A program made the translations under genes and the position numbers. The notes below the pieces were generated by a model that was given only the letters and a program-made list of their open reading frames with translations, did no database searches and was not told the origin of the DNA. From assembly GCA_030123565.1 (NCBI GenBank), contig CP126122.1, forward strand, positions 3,796,800-3,860,799: a stretch of DNA of 64,000 nt, given 5' to 3'. Shown here one piece after another: positions 25,736 through 35,075 of this stretch (its first letter is position 1; every line of letters starts with the position of its first letter). This DNA is from Nitrospira sp. Lineage in GTDB: Bacteria > Nitrospirota > Nitrospiria > Nitrospirales > Nitrospiraceae.

Positions 25736-27374
25736 AGAATCGAGACCCCGTCAAAGTGACATCCGCCCGTGCCCAGGCGGTACGGAACCGGGTTTCTTCC
25801 TGCGCCGCTGCTGCATCCTTCTTCTGTGCCCGCAGACTCAGGACGAGTCCTTGCAGGGCCCAGCCGTTTTCGGGATTGAGGCGCAGATCTTCACGATAGA
25901 CCGATTCGGCCTCCTCCGCACGACCCGCCAGCAACAGGACCGCCCCAAGATTGTGGCGAACCGGTTGAACCCAGAACGGCGGCTCGCTGTACGGCAATGA
26001 GGCCTCAAGTTGCATCGCCTCGCGCAAGGCCTGGATACCGGCCTCGTACTGCCCCCGTCGCGCCGCCAACTCCCCGACCAACACCCGCTCCGCGACCTTC
26101 AAGACCGCGCGACTCGTTTTGGCTTCCGTCGTCTTCGCCCTGGCAAAGGGCTTCAAGGCCCTTCTGAGATTGGCCAATTCACCCTCGGCGCTCCCGAACC
26201 GCGTCGTGGCGGCAAAGGCGAGTCCCCTGACGTAATGCCACAGGCCGGTGGTGAGCCGCAGCCCTTTGGGAGGCGGTGGTTGGCGGATCAGGTCGTTCCA
26301 ATGACCGAACCGAGCCATGGTCAACAATAGAGTCGGAGCATAGAACTCCAGCGACGGCTCCTTGGCCAGCTCCTCGGCCGAAACCCTCGTCAGGAGATCC
26401 CGCCCGACTTGCAATGCCTCTGCGCTCCGGCCTTCCATCATCAACGAGGCATTCAGAAAATGCAGGTTGTGGGCATAGTAGCCCGACGCATAGTTGCCAT
26501 CCAAAGGATGGCGGGCCAGATACTCCTGGTCCACCGTCGCCGCCGTGGCATTGCGTTCCGACGCTTCCCGATAGAGACCTACACGCATATAGATATGAGC
26601 CGGCATGTGTACGAGATGCCCGGCGCCCGGCATCAGGGACGGCAGCCGCTTCGCGCAGTCGAGCCCCCGTTGGGGATCGCGCGAAGCCTCGACCGCGTGG
26701 ATATAGTAATGGCAAGCCCCCGGGTGATCAGGGTTTCGCTGCAGCGCCGTTTCCAACGATGTCACGATCTGCTCCGTCCCAGGCTGAGGCAGGCCATCCG
26801 CGCGCCAATAGTCCCAGGGCCGAAGCACCATCAGTGCCTCCGCCGAGAGGGTCGCAGCATCCGCGTCATCGGGATAGTCCTCGGCCAGCCGGCGCATCGC
26901 ATTGGCGTAGGCTTGATCCTTCGCCTTCCTGCTCACGGCCTTCTTGAGCGAATATCTGGTAGCCAGTGCCTCCACATAGGCCTGCTCCTTGGGCGTCGCC
27001 TGCGCCAGACGCATCGTGGCCTGGCGGACGGCTTCAACGGCGCGAGGCTCTATCTTTTGGTCCATCGCCGCGTTGATATTCGGCCCCAAACTCAAGGCCA
27101 GGCCCCAGTAGGGCATGGGAGCATCGGGATCGAGGCGGGACGCCTCGGTGAATGATACGATCGCCTCCTCATGGTTGAAGGCATAGACCAACCTGAGCCC
27201 TTGATCGAAAAACCTTTGCGCCGGTTCTGATTTGGTGGTGATCGCGTGATGCCACGTGCCGAGGTTGTCGAAAAGCGTCGCCTCCGCCCGAACCGGTCCG
27301 ACGGAAACGGACAGCGACAACCCAGCGGCCGTCACGGCGTGAATCAGCGCCTTTACAGATCTCCCATTCACCAT
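25734..27374 (-). CDS. large exported TPR-like protein, 546 aa
   Basis: ATG 27374 follows AGGAG by eight bases. A signal peptide (AVTAAGLSLSVSVGPVRAEA) leads to a chain of helical TPR-like repeats. Recognisable blocks are HHAITTKSEPAQRFFDQGLR and YAFNHEEAIVSFTEASRLDP; then HPGACHYYIHAVEAS; then GHLVHMPAHIYMRVGLY; and a C-terminal VYREDLRLNPENGWALQGL. The His-rich HYYIH and HMPAHIYMR segments recur in this family, which is widespread, exported and uncharacterised. The stop codon is supplied by the MITE-like repeat downstream. Confidence 0.85.
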   Translation of the reverse strand: MVNGRSVKALIHAVTAAGLSLSVSVGPVRAEATLFDNLGTWHHAITTKSEPAQRFFDQGLRLVYAFNHEEAIVSFTEASRLDPDAPMPYWGLALSLGPNINAAMDQKIEPRAVEAVRQATMRLAQATPKEQAYVEALATRYSLKKAVSRKAKDQAYANAMRRLAEDYPDDADAATLSAEALMVLRPWDYWRADGLPQPGTEQIVTSLETALQRNPDHPGACHYYIHAVEASRDPQRGLDCAKRLPSLMPGAGHLVHMPAHIYMRVGLYREASERNATAATVDQEYLARHPLDGNYASGYYAHNLHFLNASLMMEGRSAEALQVGRDLLTRVSAEELAKEPSLEFYAPTLLLTMARFGHWNDLIRQPPPPKGLRLTTGLWHYVRGLAFAATTRFGSAEGELANLRRALKPFARAKTTEAKTSRAVLKVAERVLVGELAARRGQYEAGIQALREAMQLEASLPYSEPPFWVQPVRHNLGAVLLLAGRAEEAESVYREDLRLNPENGWALQGLVLSLRAQKKDAAAAQEETRFRTAWARADVTLTGSRF

Positions 27375-27621
27375 CGACCAAGCTCCTGCTTCTTCGTGAC
27401 GATTGTGAAACAGCAAAGGGTCGAAACCATTGTCGCCCTGCGACTCCTTCCCCGCAAATGGAAACACAAATTAGCAGCCCCGTCGAGAAGATACCAGTCC
27501 GGCCACAGAGGCGACGCGAAGAGAAGATGAGCCGATCGAACTGGTTGTTGGAAGGTACGGAATTCGGTGCGCCGGGGAGACGTGACGACAGGTAAACCGA
27601 AGGGGCTTGGACCGTAGACCG

Positions 27622-28323
27622 TTATGCGTTGAGGTAGGGGCTCTGGGGCACTTCGGCTGAAGAGTCCCGTCGCTCTCTCGCCGCGTTCTTCTCACGATAG
27701 GGAAGCGAGCGGGACGAAACCAGGGAGAGGTCCAACCCCGGAGGTTGCGCCATCTCCATGTCCTTACCCATGAACATCAACACCTGTTGCTGCGAGGTCA
27801 CAAGGGCACGCAGGTCTTGCAACTGCGCGGTGAGGTCCTCGACCTGCGCCTGCTGGATGGAGACCTGCTGCCGTAACTGTTGGAGTTCCACTTGCGTAGA
27901 CTGGGTATGTTGGATCACCCACTCCTTGATCTCACGCGCTTGCGCCGCCAACGCTCGTTGCACATAGCCGGCACGGTCGCGCAGCCGAAAAATCACCTCT
28001 CCCACCGAACCTTCCCACCGTCTGGCCGGCATCAACCCGGTTTCAGCCTGAGCAGCGTCCTCGGCATGTCTGGCCACGGGAGCACCCAACCATTTCGACA
28101 GGCGCTGCCCCACCGGCTGGACCGCCCGCTCGTTGGAGCTGCCGTACTGGCACCAGTCCTCGAAGCGTTCGGTGAGGTCTTCCAATTTGACGAAGACCTT
28201 GCTCACCGCGGCGCGCAACGGCGAAGGCGCAAATGGATGCACCCAACCCTTCTGATCCTTATCGGGAACGAAGGTCAGGAGATTCACCGGCTTTTCAGCC
28301 AAACGTTGCTGTTTCCGCGTCAT
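27622..28323 (-). CDS. coiled-coil hypothetical protein, 233 aa
   Basis: The protein has no signal peptide or membrane segment. Its central and C-terminal parts (about residues 135-190, VELQQLRQQVSIQQAQVEDL and onward) form a coiled coil. The N-terminus has KPVNLLTFVPDKDQKGWVHPF. It may be cytoplasmic and structural. No family is recognised. It lies just downstream of the tldD/tldE pair on the same strand. Confidence 0.72.
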   Translation of the reverse strand: MTRKQQRLAEKPVNLLTFVPDKDQKGWVHPFAPSPLRAAVSKVFVKLEDLTERFEDWCQYGSSNERAVQPVGQRLSKWLGAPVARHAEDAAQAETGLMPARRWEGSVGEVIFRLRDRAGYVQRALAAQAREIKEWVIQHTQSTQVELQQLRQQVSIQQAQVEDLTAQLQDLRALVTSQQQVLMFMGKDMEMAQPPGLDLSLVSSRSLPYREKNAARERRDSSAEVPQSPYLNA

Positions 28324-28460
28324 CGATGAATCACAATAAGATCGGTAAAGTCAGTACAACCTAGTTTATTCATTACTCTTTCCGATCGTCCGAGTCAATG
28401 GCCCAGGCGGGGTTTTTTCACAGGCCCACCCTTCTCGATCCAGAGGCGGAAGGGGTCTGG

Positions 28461-29807
28461 TTAGAATCTGGTCACGCTCGAAAAGTTGAAATCGTGGAGC
28501 CGCATGGCCGGCACCAGGGCCTTGCCGGTCTCCGACGTCACCGCTTCCGCCGGCGTGGTGTAGGCATCCACCTGGTTGAAGGCGCGCAAGGGACTGTCGT
28601 GAAACCGGAAGTTCCGGATGGCCGACGTGACCTCGCCGTTTTCGATCAGAAAGGTGCCGTCCCTGGTCATCCCGGTCAAGGTCAAATCGGATGGGTTGAC
28701 GGGGCGGATGTACCAGAAATTCGTCACCAGGATACCCCGCTGTGTCGTGCGGATGAGATCGTCCACCCTTGTGCCGAGCGGGCGTTCCCCCGACAAACAG
28801 GGAGACTCCAATGTCGTCAACGGGTCGATATGGTGTTCCTGTGCTGTATACCGATCATGCAGGAGCTGCCGTAGGACCCCTGCCTCGATCCAGCCGGACC
28901 CGATCACGGGAAGTCCCTCGTTCGTAAAGCCATGTCCCAAGAGGTCCGCATGGTCCGGTTGATTGACCAGGGACAGCCGCCGGTCGAGAATCCGCGTACC
29001 CAGCTTCCCACTGAAGGGGCTCGTCCCCTTGTAGAACGATTTCGCATCCAACATCCAGACCATCCAACTCAGGAGGCCTGCGACTGCCGCCGGCTCCAGG
29101 ATGACCGTATACCGGCCGGGCGGTAATTCTTGAGGTTCGTCCGCGCCGCGCTTCGCCTTGTTGATGGCGGCCAGGGTGCGTTCCTGGACATGCAGGCGAT
29201 CGATGGATCGATGGGCTGCCGCCGACCAGCCGGTGGCCTCGCCGGCCTGTACCGTCAGGCTGAACCGCGCCTCGGTCCGTTCCTCGTAAGCCGAGAGGCC
29301 GGTGTCTGCCGCCACCCCTACGATCGCGACAGTGGAAGAGACCGTTCCGGCGGCATTCAAATTTTCCATCTTGCATTGCCCGATCGCTTCACGGGCATAG
29401 TCGAGTCTCCGCGCGGGACCGGCGGCGCTTGTTTCGAGACGGGCGGTCGGCAGCAGCAGATACGATTGGGCTCCGACGGGCGGGAGGTATTCAGGATCTT
29501 CCGGTGAGATGCGGGCGAGACGCTCGGCCTGCTTGAGAGTTTCACGCACCGCCCCGGCGGTGAAGTCGGTCGTGGTGGCGGTCCCATGCTGCCGCCCGAA
29601 GGCCACGGTGATCGCCAGGGTCCCGCGCCGCTGGTTCACGTTCTGAATCACTTGATTGTTCGCAAAGCGCGTCGTGCCGCCATGGCTGTCGCGCAACGAC
29701 AGGAAGGTGTGGTCGCCGGTGGAATGACTCATCACGAGATCGGTCAGGAAACCGAATTCCTCGCGACTCGTCAACTTGGGCCACGATGGGGTGATCGGTG
29801 AAGTCAT
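28461..29807 (-). CDS. TldD/PmbA family protein, TldE-like partner
   Basis: The 448-residue product belongs to the TldD/PmbA (U62) family and is the second gene of the pair. It lacks the HExxxH zinc motif, as expected of the TldE/PmbA subunit, which forms a heterodimeric protease with TldD. Diagnostic parts are RDSHGGTTRFANNQVIQNV near the N-terminus and the C-terminal GILVTNFWYIRPVNPSDLT and NGEVTSAIRNFRF. The start ATG overlaps the TldD stop (ATGA), indicating coupled production of a 1:1 complex. Confidence 0.9.
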   Translation of the reverse strand: MTSPITPSWPKLTSREEFGFLTDLVMSHSTGDHTFLSLRDSHGGTTRFANNQVIQNVNQRRGTLAITVAFGRQHGTATTTDFTAGAVRETLKQAERLARISPEDPEYLPPVGAQSYLLLPTARLETSAAGPARRLDYAREAIGQCKMENLNAAGTVSSTVAIVGVAADTGLSAYEERTEARFSLTVQAGEATGWSAAAHRSIDRLHVQERTLAAINKAKRGADEPQELPPGRYTVILEPAAVAGLLSWMVWMLDAKSFYKGTSPFSGKLGTRILDRRLSLVNQPDHADLLGHGFTNEGLPVIGSGWIEAGVLRQLLHDRYTAQEHHIDPLTTLESPCLSGERPLGTRVDDLIRTTQRGILVTNFWYIRPVNPSDLTLTGMTRDGTFLIENGEVTSAIRNFRFHDSPLRAFNQVDAYTTPAEAVTSETGKALVPAMRLHDFNFSSVTRF

Positions 29808-31267
29808 TCCTCGGCCTTGGCTTGTCCCGTAATCACATCGACGCGTCTGAACCGGGCATGGGAGGCGGCGTGGGTCATCCAGCCCGATTGGCCCGGTTGG
29901 CCCTTGCCGCAGGTGATGAATCCATACCGCCGGCGATGGGCGCGGTCGGCCACGCCGTCGCAGCGGCCCCAAAACTCCGGCGTGATGCCGTGGTACACCA
30001 CATCCCGCAGCATGTGGGTGCGCCGGCCGTTTTCGACCAGCCAAAAGGCATCGCCCCCGAACTGAAAATTGTACCGCCGCTGATCGATGCTGTAGGAGCC
30101 GTGGCCCTCGATATAGATCCCGCGTTTCACATCGGCCAGCAGGTCGTCGAGGGTCGCAGTTCCCGGTTCAAGGCCGATGTTCGCAATGCGGACCATCGGC
30201 ACACTGCCCCAACTGTCGGCCCGGTTCGACCCGCGTGAACGCTCCTCCTTGATCTTCGGCGCGACTTCACGGTTCGTGCAATAGCCGACGAAGATCCCCT
30301 CTCGCACGATATCCCACTTTTGGCAAGTCACCCCGTCGTCGTCGTACCCCGTCGCCGCCAAGGTGTCCGGTTCGGTGTTGTCGGCCACCAGATTCACATG
30401 GGTCGAGCCATAGCGATAGGTCCCGCGTTTGTCCGGCGTCAAGAAACTGGTACCGGCGTAGTTGGCCTCATAGCCGAGCGCACGGTCCAGTTCGCTCGGA
30501 TGGCCGCAGGACTCGTGCATCGTCAATGAGAGGTGCTCCGGATCGAGCACCAGATCGTACCGACCCGGTTCGACCGCCGGGGCCCGCACCTTCTCCACTG
30601 CCTGCTCGGCGATCCGCGCCCCTTCGCGGACGAAGTCGGCCTCCCGGATCAATTCATAGCCCATGCGCAGATGCGGCGTGTTGAAGGAGCGGCTGGCAAA
30701 CCGTCCGTCATGGACTGCCGTCGCAGTGCAATCCCCCTGGATCGCCAACAGCGAAAATTCGAGGTGGGAGCCTTCGGTGGATACGAACAGTTTACGATCG
30801 CGTTGCGCCCAGAGACCGGCGTGACTCCTGACCACCCCGGGATGCCGTTGGATCGCCTCCATCGTGTTCAGGAGCAGCGAGGTCTGCTCCTCCAAGGGAA
30901 CGGCGAAGGGATCCAGGCGACAGGAGGTGACGACGCGATCGCGATGGACCGGTTCAGGCGCCAGGCGCACTTTTTCGATCGCCAGGGACGCCGATCCCTT
31001 CGCAATCTCCACGGCCAGATCGGCGACCCGAGGAATCTCTTCGAGCGAGAGGATGGAACTCGCCGCAAAGCCCCAGGCACCGCGGTGCAACACCCTAACG
31101 CCGAACCCACGGTCGGAAGTTTCCCCGATATGCGCGATGCGCCGGTCTTCCCCATGGATGGTGCGCGTCGTCGTGTCGAGCAGCCGGATGTCGGCATACT
31201 CCACCCCTGCCGCGCGCGCACGAGTCAGCGCCAGTTCTGCCAACTCGTCCCACAACGGTTCGCTCAT
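29804..31267 (-). CDS. tldD: TldD metalloprotease subunit
   Basis: The 487-residue protein carries the zinc motif HESCGH (HExxxH) with a third ligand expected in the following CTNREVAPKI region. N-terminal GVEYADIRLLDTTTRTIHG and C-terminal GIYIEGHGSYSIDQRRYNFQF are family blocks. With its TldE-like partner it cleaves unfolded or modified peptides in the cytoplasm, as in microcin maturation and CcdA turnover elsewhere. ATG 31267 is preceded by GAAAGAG. The genes overlap by four bases. Confidence 0.93.
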   Translation of the reverse strand: MSEPLWDELAELALTRARAAGVEYADIRLLDTTTRTIHGEDRRIAHIGETSDRGFGVRVLHRGAWGFAASSILSLEEIPRVADLAVEIAKGSASLAIEKVRLAPEPVHRDRVVTSCRLDPFAVPLEEQTSLLLNTMEAIQRHPGVVRSHAGLWAQRDRKLFVSTEGSHLEFSLLAIQGDCTATAVHDGRFASRSFNTPHLRMGYELIREADFVREGARIAEQAVEKVRAPAVEPGRYDLVLDPEHLSLTMHESCGHPSELDRALGYEANYAGTSFLTPDKRGTYRYGSTHVNLVADNTEPDTLAATGYDDDGVTCQKWDIVREGIFVGYCTNREVAPKIKEERSRGSNRADSWGSVPMVRIANIGLEPGTATLDDLLADVKRGIYIEGHGSYSIDQRRYNFQFGGDAFWLVENGRRTHMLRDVVYHGITPEFWGRCDGVADRAHRRRYGFITCGKGQPGQSGWMTHAASHARFRRVDVITGQAKAEE

Positions 31268-31380
31268 CGATTCTCTTTCGTTAGGAATGAAGACATACAA
31301 AATCCGACGTAGTATAACAAGTTCGCGGCGGCCTGTTCCTGCCTTTTCATCGCCGGGCTGTTCGCCTATGATGACCGCCC

Positions 31381-31689
31381 ATGCTGCCTTCTGAACAGAC
31401 TCCCCGCCGGAGAATCATCGATCTGCTGACCGGCACGTTGCTGTCCTCTCACCAACTGGCCCAGCTTTTGGGAATGCCGGAGCGGCACGTGGAAGACCAT
31501 TTGACACACGTCGTGAAAACGCTGGCGCGCGATCCGGCGCGGACCTTTCTGCTCGAACCCTCGACCTGTCAAGACTGTGGGTATGCCTTTCGCGATCGAA
31601 CCAAGCTCACCAGACCCAGCCGCTGCCCCAACTGTCGCAGCGAAGCCATTACGTCCCCCCGCTACGGCATCAGCGAACGGCAACTTTGA
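31381..31689 (+). CDS. small HTH plus zinc-ribbon regulator-like protein
   Basis: The 102-residue protein resembles the COG3357 family of predicted transcription factors. The N-terminal half is a winged-helix-like segment (RRIIDLLTGTLLSSHQLAQL, then MPERHVEDHLTHVVKTL). The C-terminal half is a zinc ribbon with CQDCGY and CPNC. DNA binding is inferred from the architecture, and targets are unknown. There is no clear ribosome site. It is followed by a small TPR lipoprotein gene 14 bases downstream. Confidence 0.82.
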   Translation: MLPSEQTPRRRIIDLLTGTLLSSHQLAQLLGMPERHVEDHLTHVVKTLARDPARTFLLEPSTCQDCGYAFRDRTKLTRPSRCPNCRSEAITSPRYGISERQL

Positions 31690-31703
31690 GGAGGAAACGC
31701 AAC

Positions 31704-31928
31704 ATGAACAGAACTTCTGTCTGGATCGTCCTCACGCTGCTTTTGATGGGATCGGCCTGCGGCCCAGACCAGGCGACGCAACTGCTTGAAACCGCCCAGT
31801 TCGAAGAACGCCAGAACAACCGGGCCCACGCCAAGGAACTGTACGAAGAGATCCTTCGTCGTTACCCCGACAGCCCCGCCTCCCAGACCGCCCGGACAAG
31901 ACTGGCGCAACTCGCCGACAAGCCCTGA
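31704..31928 (+). CDS. small TPR-like lipoprotein, 74 aa
   Basis: ATG 31704 follows GAGGAGG. A lipoprotein signal (VWIVLTLLLMGSAC) is followed by one TPR-like hairpin: ATQLLETAQFEERQNNRA and LYEEILRRYPDSPASQTARTR, resembling the BamD/YbgF type of repeat. At 74 residues it is very small. It is cotranscribed with the HTH/zinc-ribbon gene. A periplasmic scaffold role is possible. Confidence 0.75.
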   Translation: MNRTSVWIVLTLLLMGSACGPDQATQLLETAQFEERQNNRAHAKELYEEILRRYPDSPASQTARTRLAQLADKP

Positions 31929-31973
31929 TGTCCTGCCTCGGAAGTTCGTGGAATCGATCCGCGAGGCGGCTCC

Positions 31974-32025
31974 CCCTCTCTGTGCCCTCTCCCCCACCGG
32001 AGGAGAGGAGACGGTGAGGGGCAAC
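31974..32025. repeat. REP-like G/C-box segment
   Basis: CCCTCTC runs (31974-31980 and 31988-31994) are followed by GGAGAGGAGACGGTGAGGGG, a degenerate version of the short palindromic repeat often found between genes. It lies downstream of the small TPR lipoprotein gene and resembles, in part, the palindrome inside selO at 46866-46888. Confidence 0.45.
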
Positions 32026-32069
32026 CAGCTGGACGGATGACATGAATCTTGAGGACATCACACGAGCGT

Positions 32070-32864
32070 TCACCCCGGCCGACGCGGAAACCAGGGAAAA
32101 AACGCGTTCGTCGTGCGCCGATAGGTCGCATAGTCTTCACCGCGGGTCGTCATGGTTTGGGCCTCGGTCCAGGGAATGCCTGTGACCTTCAACAGGGCCC
32201 ATCCCATCGCGATCGGACCGATCAGGGTCAGGTTCCAATTTCCCATCGGACTCGCCAGTCCCATCAACACATAACTCCACCAGTGCAGCCATTCGAAGAA
32301 ATAATTGGGATGGCGCGAACAGCGCCAGAGGCCGGCCCGGCAGACGCGATCCCTGTTCCACGGCTTGCTCCGAAAGGCGGCGAGTTGCCGGTCGGCGACC
32401 GCCTCTCCGGTCACGGCGACGGCCCAGAGGAGAAACCCGGCCAGGTCCCAGAAGTGAAACGGCGGATGGGGATTCTGCATGACGGTCAAGGGAGGGAGGG
32501 AGAACAACGCGATGGCGGCAGCCTGGAGCTGAAAGTACCAAAACATACGGATTGGTTCCTGCTCGCCCCACCGGAGGCGCAGCGCCCGGTACCGCCCGTC
32601 TTCGGTCTTGTTCCATACCCGATCGATGAGTACATGGGTGCCGAGGCGGACCGCGTAGAGGAACACCATCAGGGCGACCAACAACCGTCTGGCCGGTTCC
32701 CCCGAGACGGAGGCGGCATACCACCACACAACCGCCGCCAGCCCGTAACACCAGCCCACGTCTGCGATGGCGGCGTTGCGCAACCGGCGTTGCACGATCC
32801 AGAGCAAGACCATGAGCAACGCTGAGACAGCCCAGGCTGATACGAGAAGTCTGAGGGGATCCAT
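32070..32864 (-). CDS. DUF1295 (steroid 5-alpha-reductase-like) membrane protein
   Basis: The 264-residue product is an integral membrane protein with about six to seven helices. The C-terminal block CRAGLWRCSRHPNYFFEWLHWWSYVL is the DUF1295 signature, and GEDYATYRRTTNAFFPW follows as usual. The fold is that of isoprenylcysteine/steroid reductase-like enzymes, which use NAD(P)H or SAM. No substrate is known. It stands alone between the HTH/lipoprotein pair and the cytochrome gene. Confidence 0.88.
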   Translation of the reverse strand: MDPLRLLVSAWAVSALLMVLLWIVQRRLRNAAIADVGWCYGLAAVVWWYAASVSGEPARRLLVALMVFLYAVRLGTHVLIDRVWNKTEDGRYRALRLRWGEQEPIRMFWYFQLQAAAIALFSLPPLTVMQNPHPPFHFWDLAGFLLWAVAVTGEAVADRQLAAFRSKPWNRDRVCRAGLWRCSRHPNYFFEWLHWWSYVLMGLASPMGNWNLTLIGPIAMGWALLKVTGIPWTEAQTMTTRGEDYATYRRTTNAFFPWFPRRPG

Positions 32865-32999
32865 GGCCGATTGATTGTACTATGACCGCGACGACCGGCA
32901 CACAGATGCCGATGCCGGATGGCATTGCCGTTCGCACGACGTTATGATTCACGAGAAGTCGCGTGGCAAGAAGAGGCTCATTGAACCAGAGGTGTTGTC

Positions 33000-33356
33000 A
33001 TGACCATGGGCTCTGTCCGAATGCTGGTTGTCTTGATGGTGGTCGCTTGTGCTGTACCGGTGCAGGCCGATGCGAGGGGAGAGGCCCAGCCGAATACCGG
33101 CGACCTCGCCAAGGGGAAACGCATCTTCGGCAAGTACTGCGCCGGCTGCCATGGACCTCAAGGCAAGGGAGATGGCTATAAATTGCTCGGCCCGGACCCG
33201 GCCAACCTCACGACGCCCTCGACCAGCAAGAAATCCGATTCCGACCTCCTGGCGACGATCCACGAGGGCAAGCCGAACATGCCGTCCTGGAAAGGCCGGT
33301 TGTCGGAGCACGACGTTCGTCATGTGCTGGCCTACACTCGAACCCTGCCCAAGTAA
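33000..33356 (+). CDS. monohaem cytochrome c, exported
   Basis: The 118-residue protein has a signal peptide (MLVVLMVVACAVPVQA) and a single haem c site, CAGCH (Cys47, Cys50, His51). The GDLAKGKRIFGKYC lead and the distal methionine in KPNMPSWKG are as in class I cytochromes c. It would shuttle electrons in the periplasm. GAGG lies seven bases before the ATG. No oxidase or reductase gene is adjacent, so its partner is unknown. The downstream region begins with a repeat two bases after its stop. Confidence 0.92.
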   Translation: MTMGSVRMLVVLMVVACAVPVQADARGEAQPNTGDLAKGKRIFGKYCAGCHGPQGKGDGYKLLGPDPANLTTPSTSKKSDSDLLATIHEGKPNMPSWKGRLSEHDVRHVLAYTRTLPK

Positions 33357-33357
33357 T

Positions 33358-33480
33358 CTGGCAGGATATTGGAAAAGGCCGCCAGCGGCGTTCTCGACAC
33401 CCGTGAAGCGTATCTCGCGAACATGCTGCAGCCGGTTTTGCAACGAAAGATGAACGACGCTTCACGAGCGACGAATGAAG
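33358..33480. repeat. dispersed repeat, inverse copy of the 23974-24117 type
   Basis: The left part GGCAGGATATTGGAAAAGG and GCCGCCAGCGGCGTTCTCG equals the end module of the MITE-like repeats. The right part has CGTGAAGCG (33402-33410) and CGCTTCACG (33458-33466) as inverted arms, with CGTATCTCG and GAGCGACGAATG. It starts two bases after the cytochrome c stop. Confidence 0.7.
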
Positions 33481-33519
33481 GACGACCTTTTGACCATTCT
33501 GCTGGCACTCTGTGCATCG

Positions 33520-34404
33520 TCACTGCCGATCAGAGCCCGGCTCGTCCCAAGGATCGTTACCGGTTTGTGAGCCGTCGATTACCCACTGACGGAACCCCGG
33601 CAAGCGGAAGGACAGGAGCGCTTGCATCTTGTCGCTGCACATTGACAGGTCGGGCGGACGAGGCGGTCCCTGGTAATCGGCTACCGATCCAGGTTGAATC
33701 TTGGACCGGAGTTCCGGATACAGCCGCACCAGCAGTTCGCCGATCTCCCATCGAGACAGTCGATCGCTGCCGGCAAGGTGATAGAGGCCCGGTTGTTGGC
33801 ACTCGACGAACTCCCACAGGGCGCGCGCCAAGGTTCCTGCCGGGATCGGGCAACGAAACTCGTCGGTGAAGAGCGTCAGCCTCGTCCCCTTCGCAACGGC
33901 CCGCACCATGTCCTCGACGAAACTCCTGTCGCGGGTCGGCGACGTACCGGCCGCCAGGGCGATGCGAATGACCGCATGGGCCGGATTCTGCAGCACCACC
34001 TGCTCTGCTTCCGCCTTCGTTTGCCCGTACACATTCAGCGGATTCACCCCATCCGTCTCGACATACCAGGCCTTCGAGCCGTCGAAGACTTGATCGCTGG
34101 AGAGGAAGACGAAGGGAATGTCTCGAGTCAGATCGGCAAGATACCTGGTCGCATCGACGTTGATCCGCCTGGCCAGCGCCCGATCCTGCTCGCAGGCGCC
34201 CGTTCGACTCAACGCCGCGCAGTGAACGACGAGTTGCGGATGGTGGTGACGCCAGAGTTCCTTCACCAATGCGGGATCGGTCAGGTCCGCCTCGGCCCTG
34301 GTGAGTCCGTGCACCTCCCATTGCTGCGCCCATCGCGCGGCGGTTCTGACGAGATAACCGCCGATGAGACCCGCTGCGCCTGTGATCAACGCAATCGGTT
34401 TCAT
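33520..34404 (-). CDS. SDR/RmlD-like NAD(P)-binding protein
   Basis: The 294-residue product begins MKPIALITGAAGLIGGYLV with the Gly-rich cofactor motif, and contains VYGQTKAEAEQVV (Tyr-x3-Lys) and HCAALSRTGACEQD. This fits the dTDP-4-dehydrorhamnose reductase-like extended SDRs. Its substrate could be a nucleotide sugar or methionine-cycle intermediate, but no sugar genes lie near. It overlaps the upstream NAD-binding gene by ATGA and ends the patatin operon. Confidence 0.83.
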   Translation of the reverse strand: MKPIALITGAAGLIGGYLVRTAARWAQQWEVHGLTRAEADLTDPALVKELWRHHHPQLVVHCAALSRTGACEQDRALARRINVDATRYLADLTRDIPFVFLSSDQVFDGSKAWYVETDGVNPLNVYGQTKAEAEQVVLQNPAHAVIRIALAAGTSPTRDRSFVEDMVRAVAKGTRLTLFTDEFRCPIPAGTLARALWEFVECQQPGLYHLAGSDRLSRWEIGELLVRLYPELRSKIQPGSVADYQGPPRPPDLSMCSDKMQALLSFRLPGFRQWVIDGSQTGNDPWDEPGSDRQ

Positions 34405-35075
34405 CGGTCGCCCAGACCCAGCCGGCGGATCTCCGGCACTTCCACTACACGCGTCGCAACCGGTGGATGTTCGATGGACCAGACCATGGCCGTGAGCATC
34501 TCGCTGATCGTAACCAAACCAAGCCTCATTGCCGCTTCGCGCTTGCCGGGGATCCGTTCCAACAGGAAGTAGATCGGCTGCAGCGCGAGCGGCCACCAAT
34601 GGCCGGGACCGAGAATATACCAGGGCCGGAGGATCGTGGCGATCAAGCCGGCTTCCGCGATGGCCGCTTCGCAGTCGGTGCGAACGGCGATGTAGTCCCG
34701 CATGATGGGAGCGGGATGGGCGACACTGACATAGACGAAGTGCTGAACACCCGTCACTTTGGCCGCTCGAACCGCAGCCAACGCCGAGGGCCCATCGACT
34801 GCGCGGAACTGTACGCCCTTCCAGGGTGAAGGCTTCGGTGCTCCGACCAGCTGCACCAGCGTGTCGTTTCCGCGCAGGGACAGGAAAAAGCTGTCGGCAT
34901 CGAACGGGTTACCGACCACCATCTGGCAGCCCGGCGGAACTTTTCTGATGGATTCCTGCCTGGTCAAGGCGGTGACCTGATGTCCCCGTTCGATCAACAG
35001 GGGGATGAGCCGAATCCCCAGATAGCCGGTTGCGCCGGTGACGAAGATGCGGCGGGTATGGGTTGATCCGGTCAT
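34401..35075 (-). CDS. atypical SDR NAD(P)H-binding protein
   Basis: The 224-residue product starts MTGSTHTRRIFVTGATGYLG, with an N-terminal Rossmann motif, then LVQLVGAPKPSPW, FVYVSVAHPAPIMRDY and ILRPWYILGPGHWWP. These are typical of the NmrA/atypical SDR a5 type with a truncated C-terminal domain. Both its ends overlap neighbours by four bases (patatin upstream, SDR downstream). The function is not known. The conserved coupling of three genes suggests one lipid- or glycan-related process. Confidence 0.85.
   Translation of the reverse strand: MTGSTHTRRIFVTGATGYLGIRLIPLLIERGHQVTALTRQESIRKVPPGCQMVVGNPFDADSFFLSLRGNDTLVQLVGAPKPSPWKGVQFRAVDGPSALAAVRAAKVTGVQHFVYVSVAHPAPIMRDYIAVRTDCEAAIAEAGLIATILRPWYILGPGHWWPLALQPIYFLLERIPGKREAAMRLGLVTISEMLTAMVWSIEHPPVATRVVEVPEIRRLGLGDR

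Noticed and set aside
24153-26000. 615-codon open frame on the plus strand
   Set aside because: It runs antisense through the SLOG protein, the methyltransferase and a repeat; composition is shadow-like.
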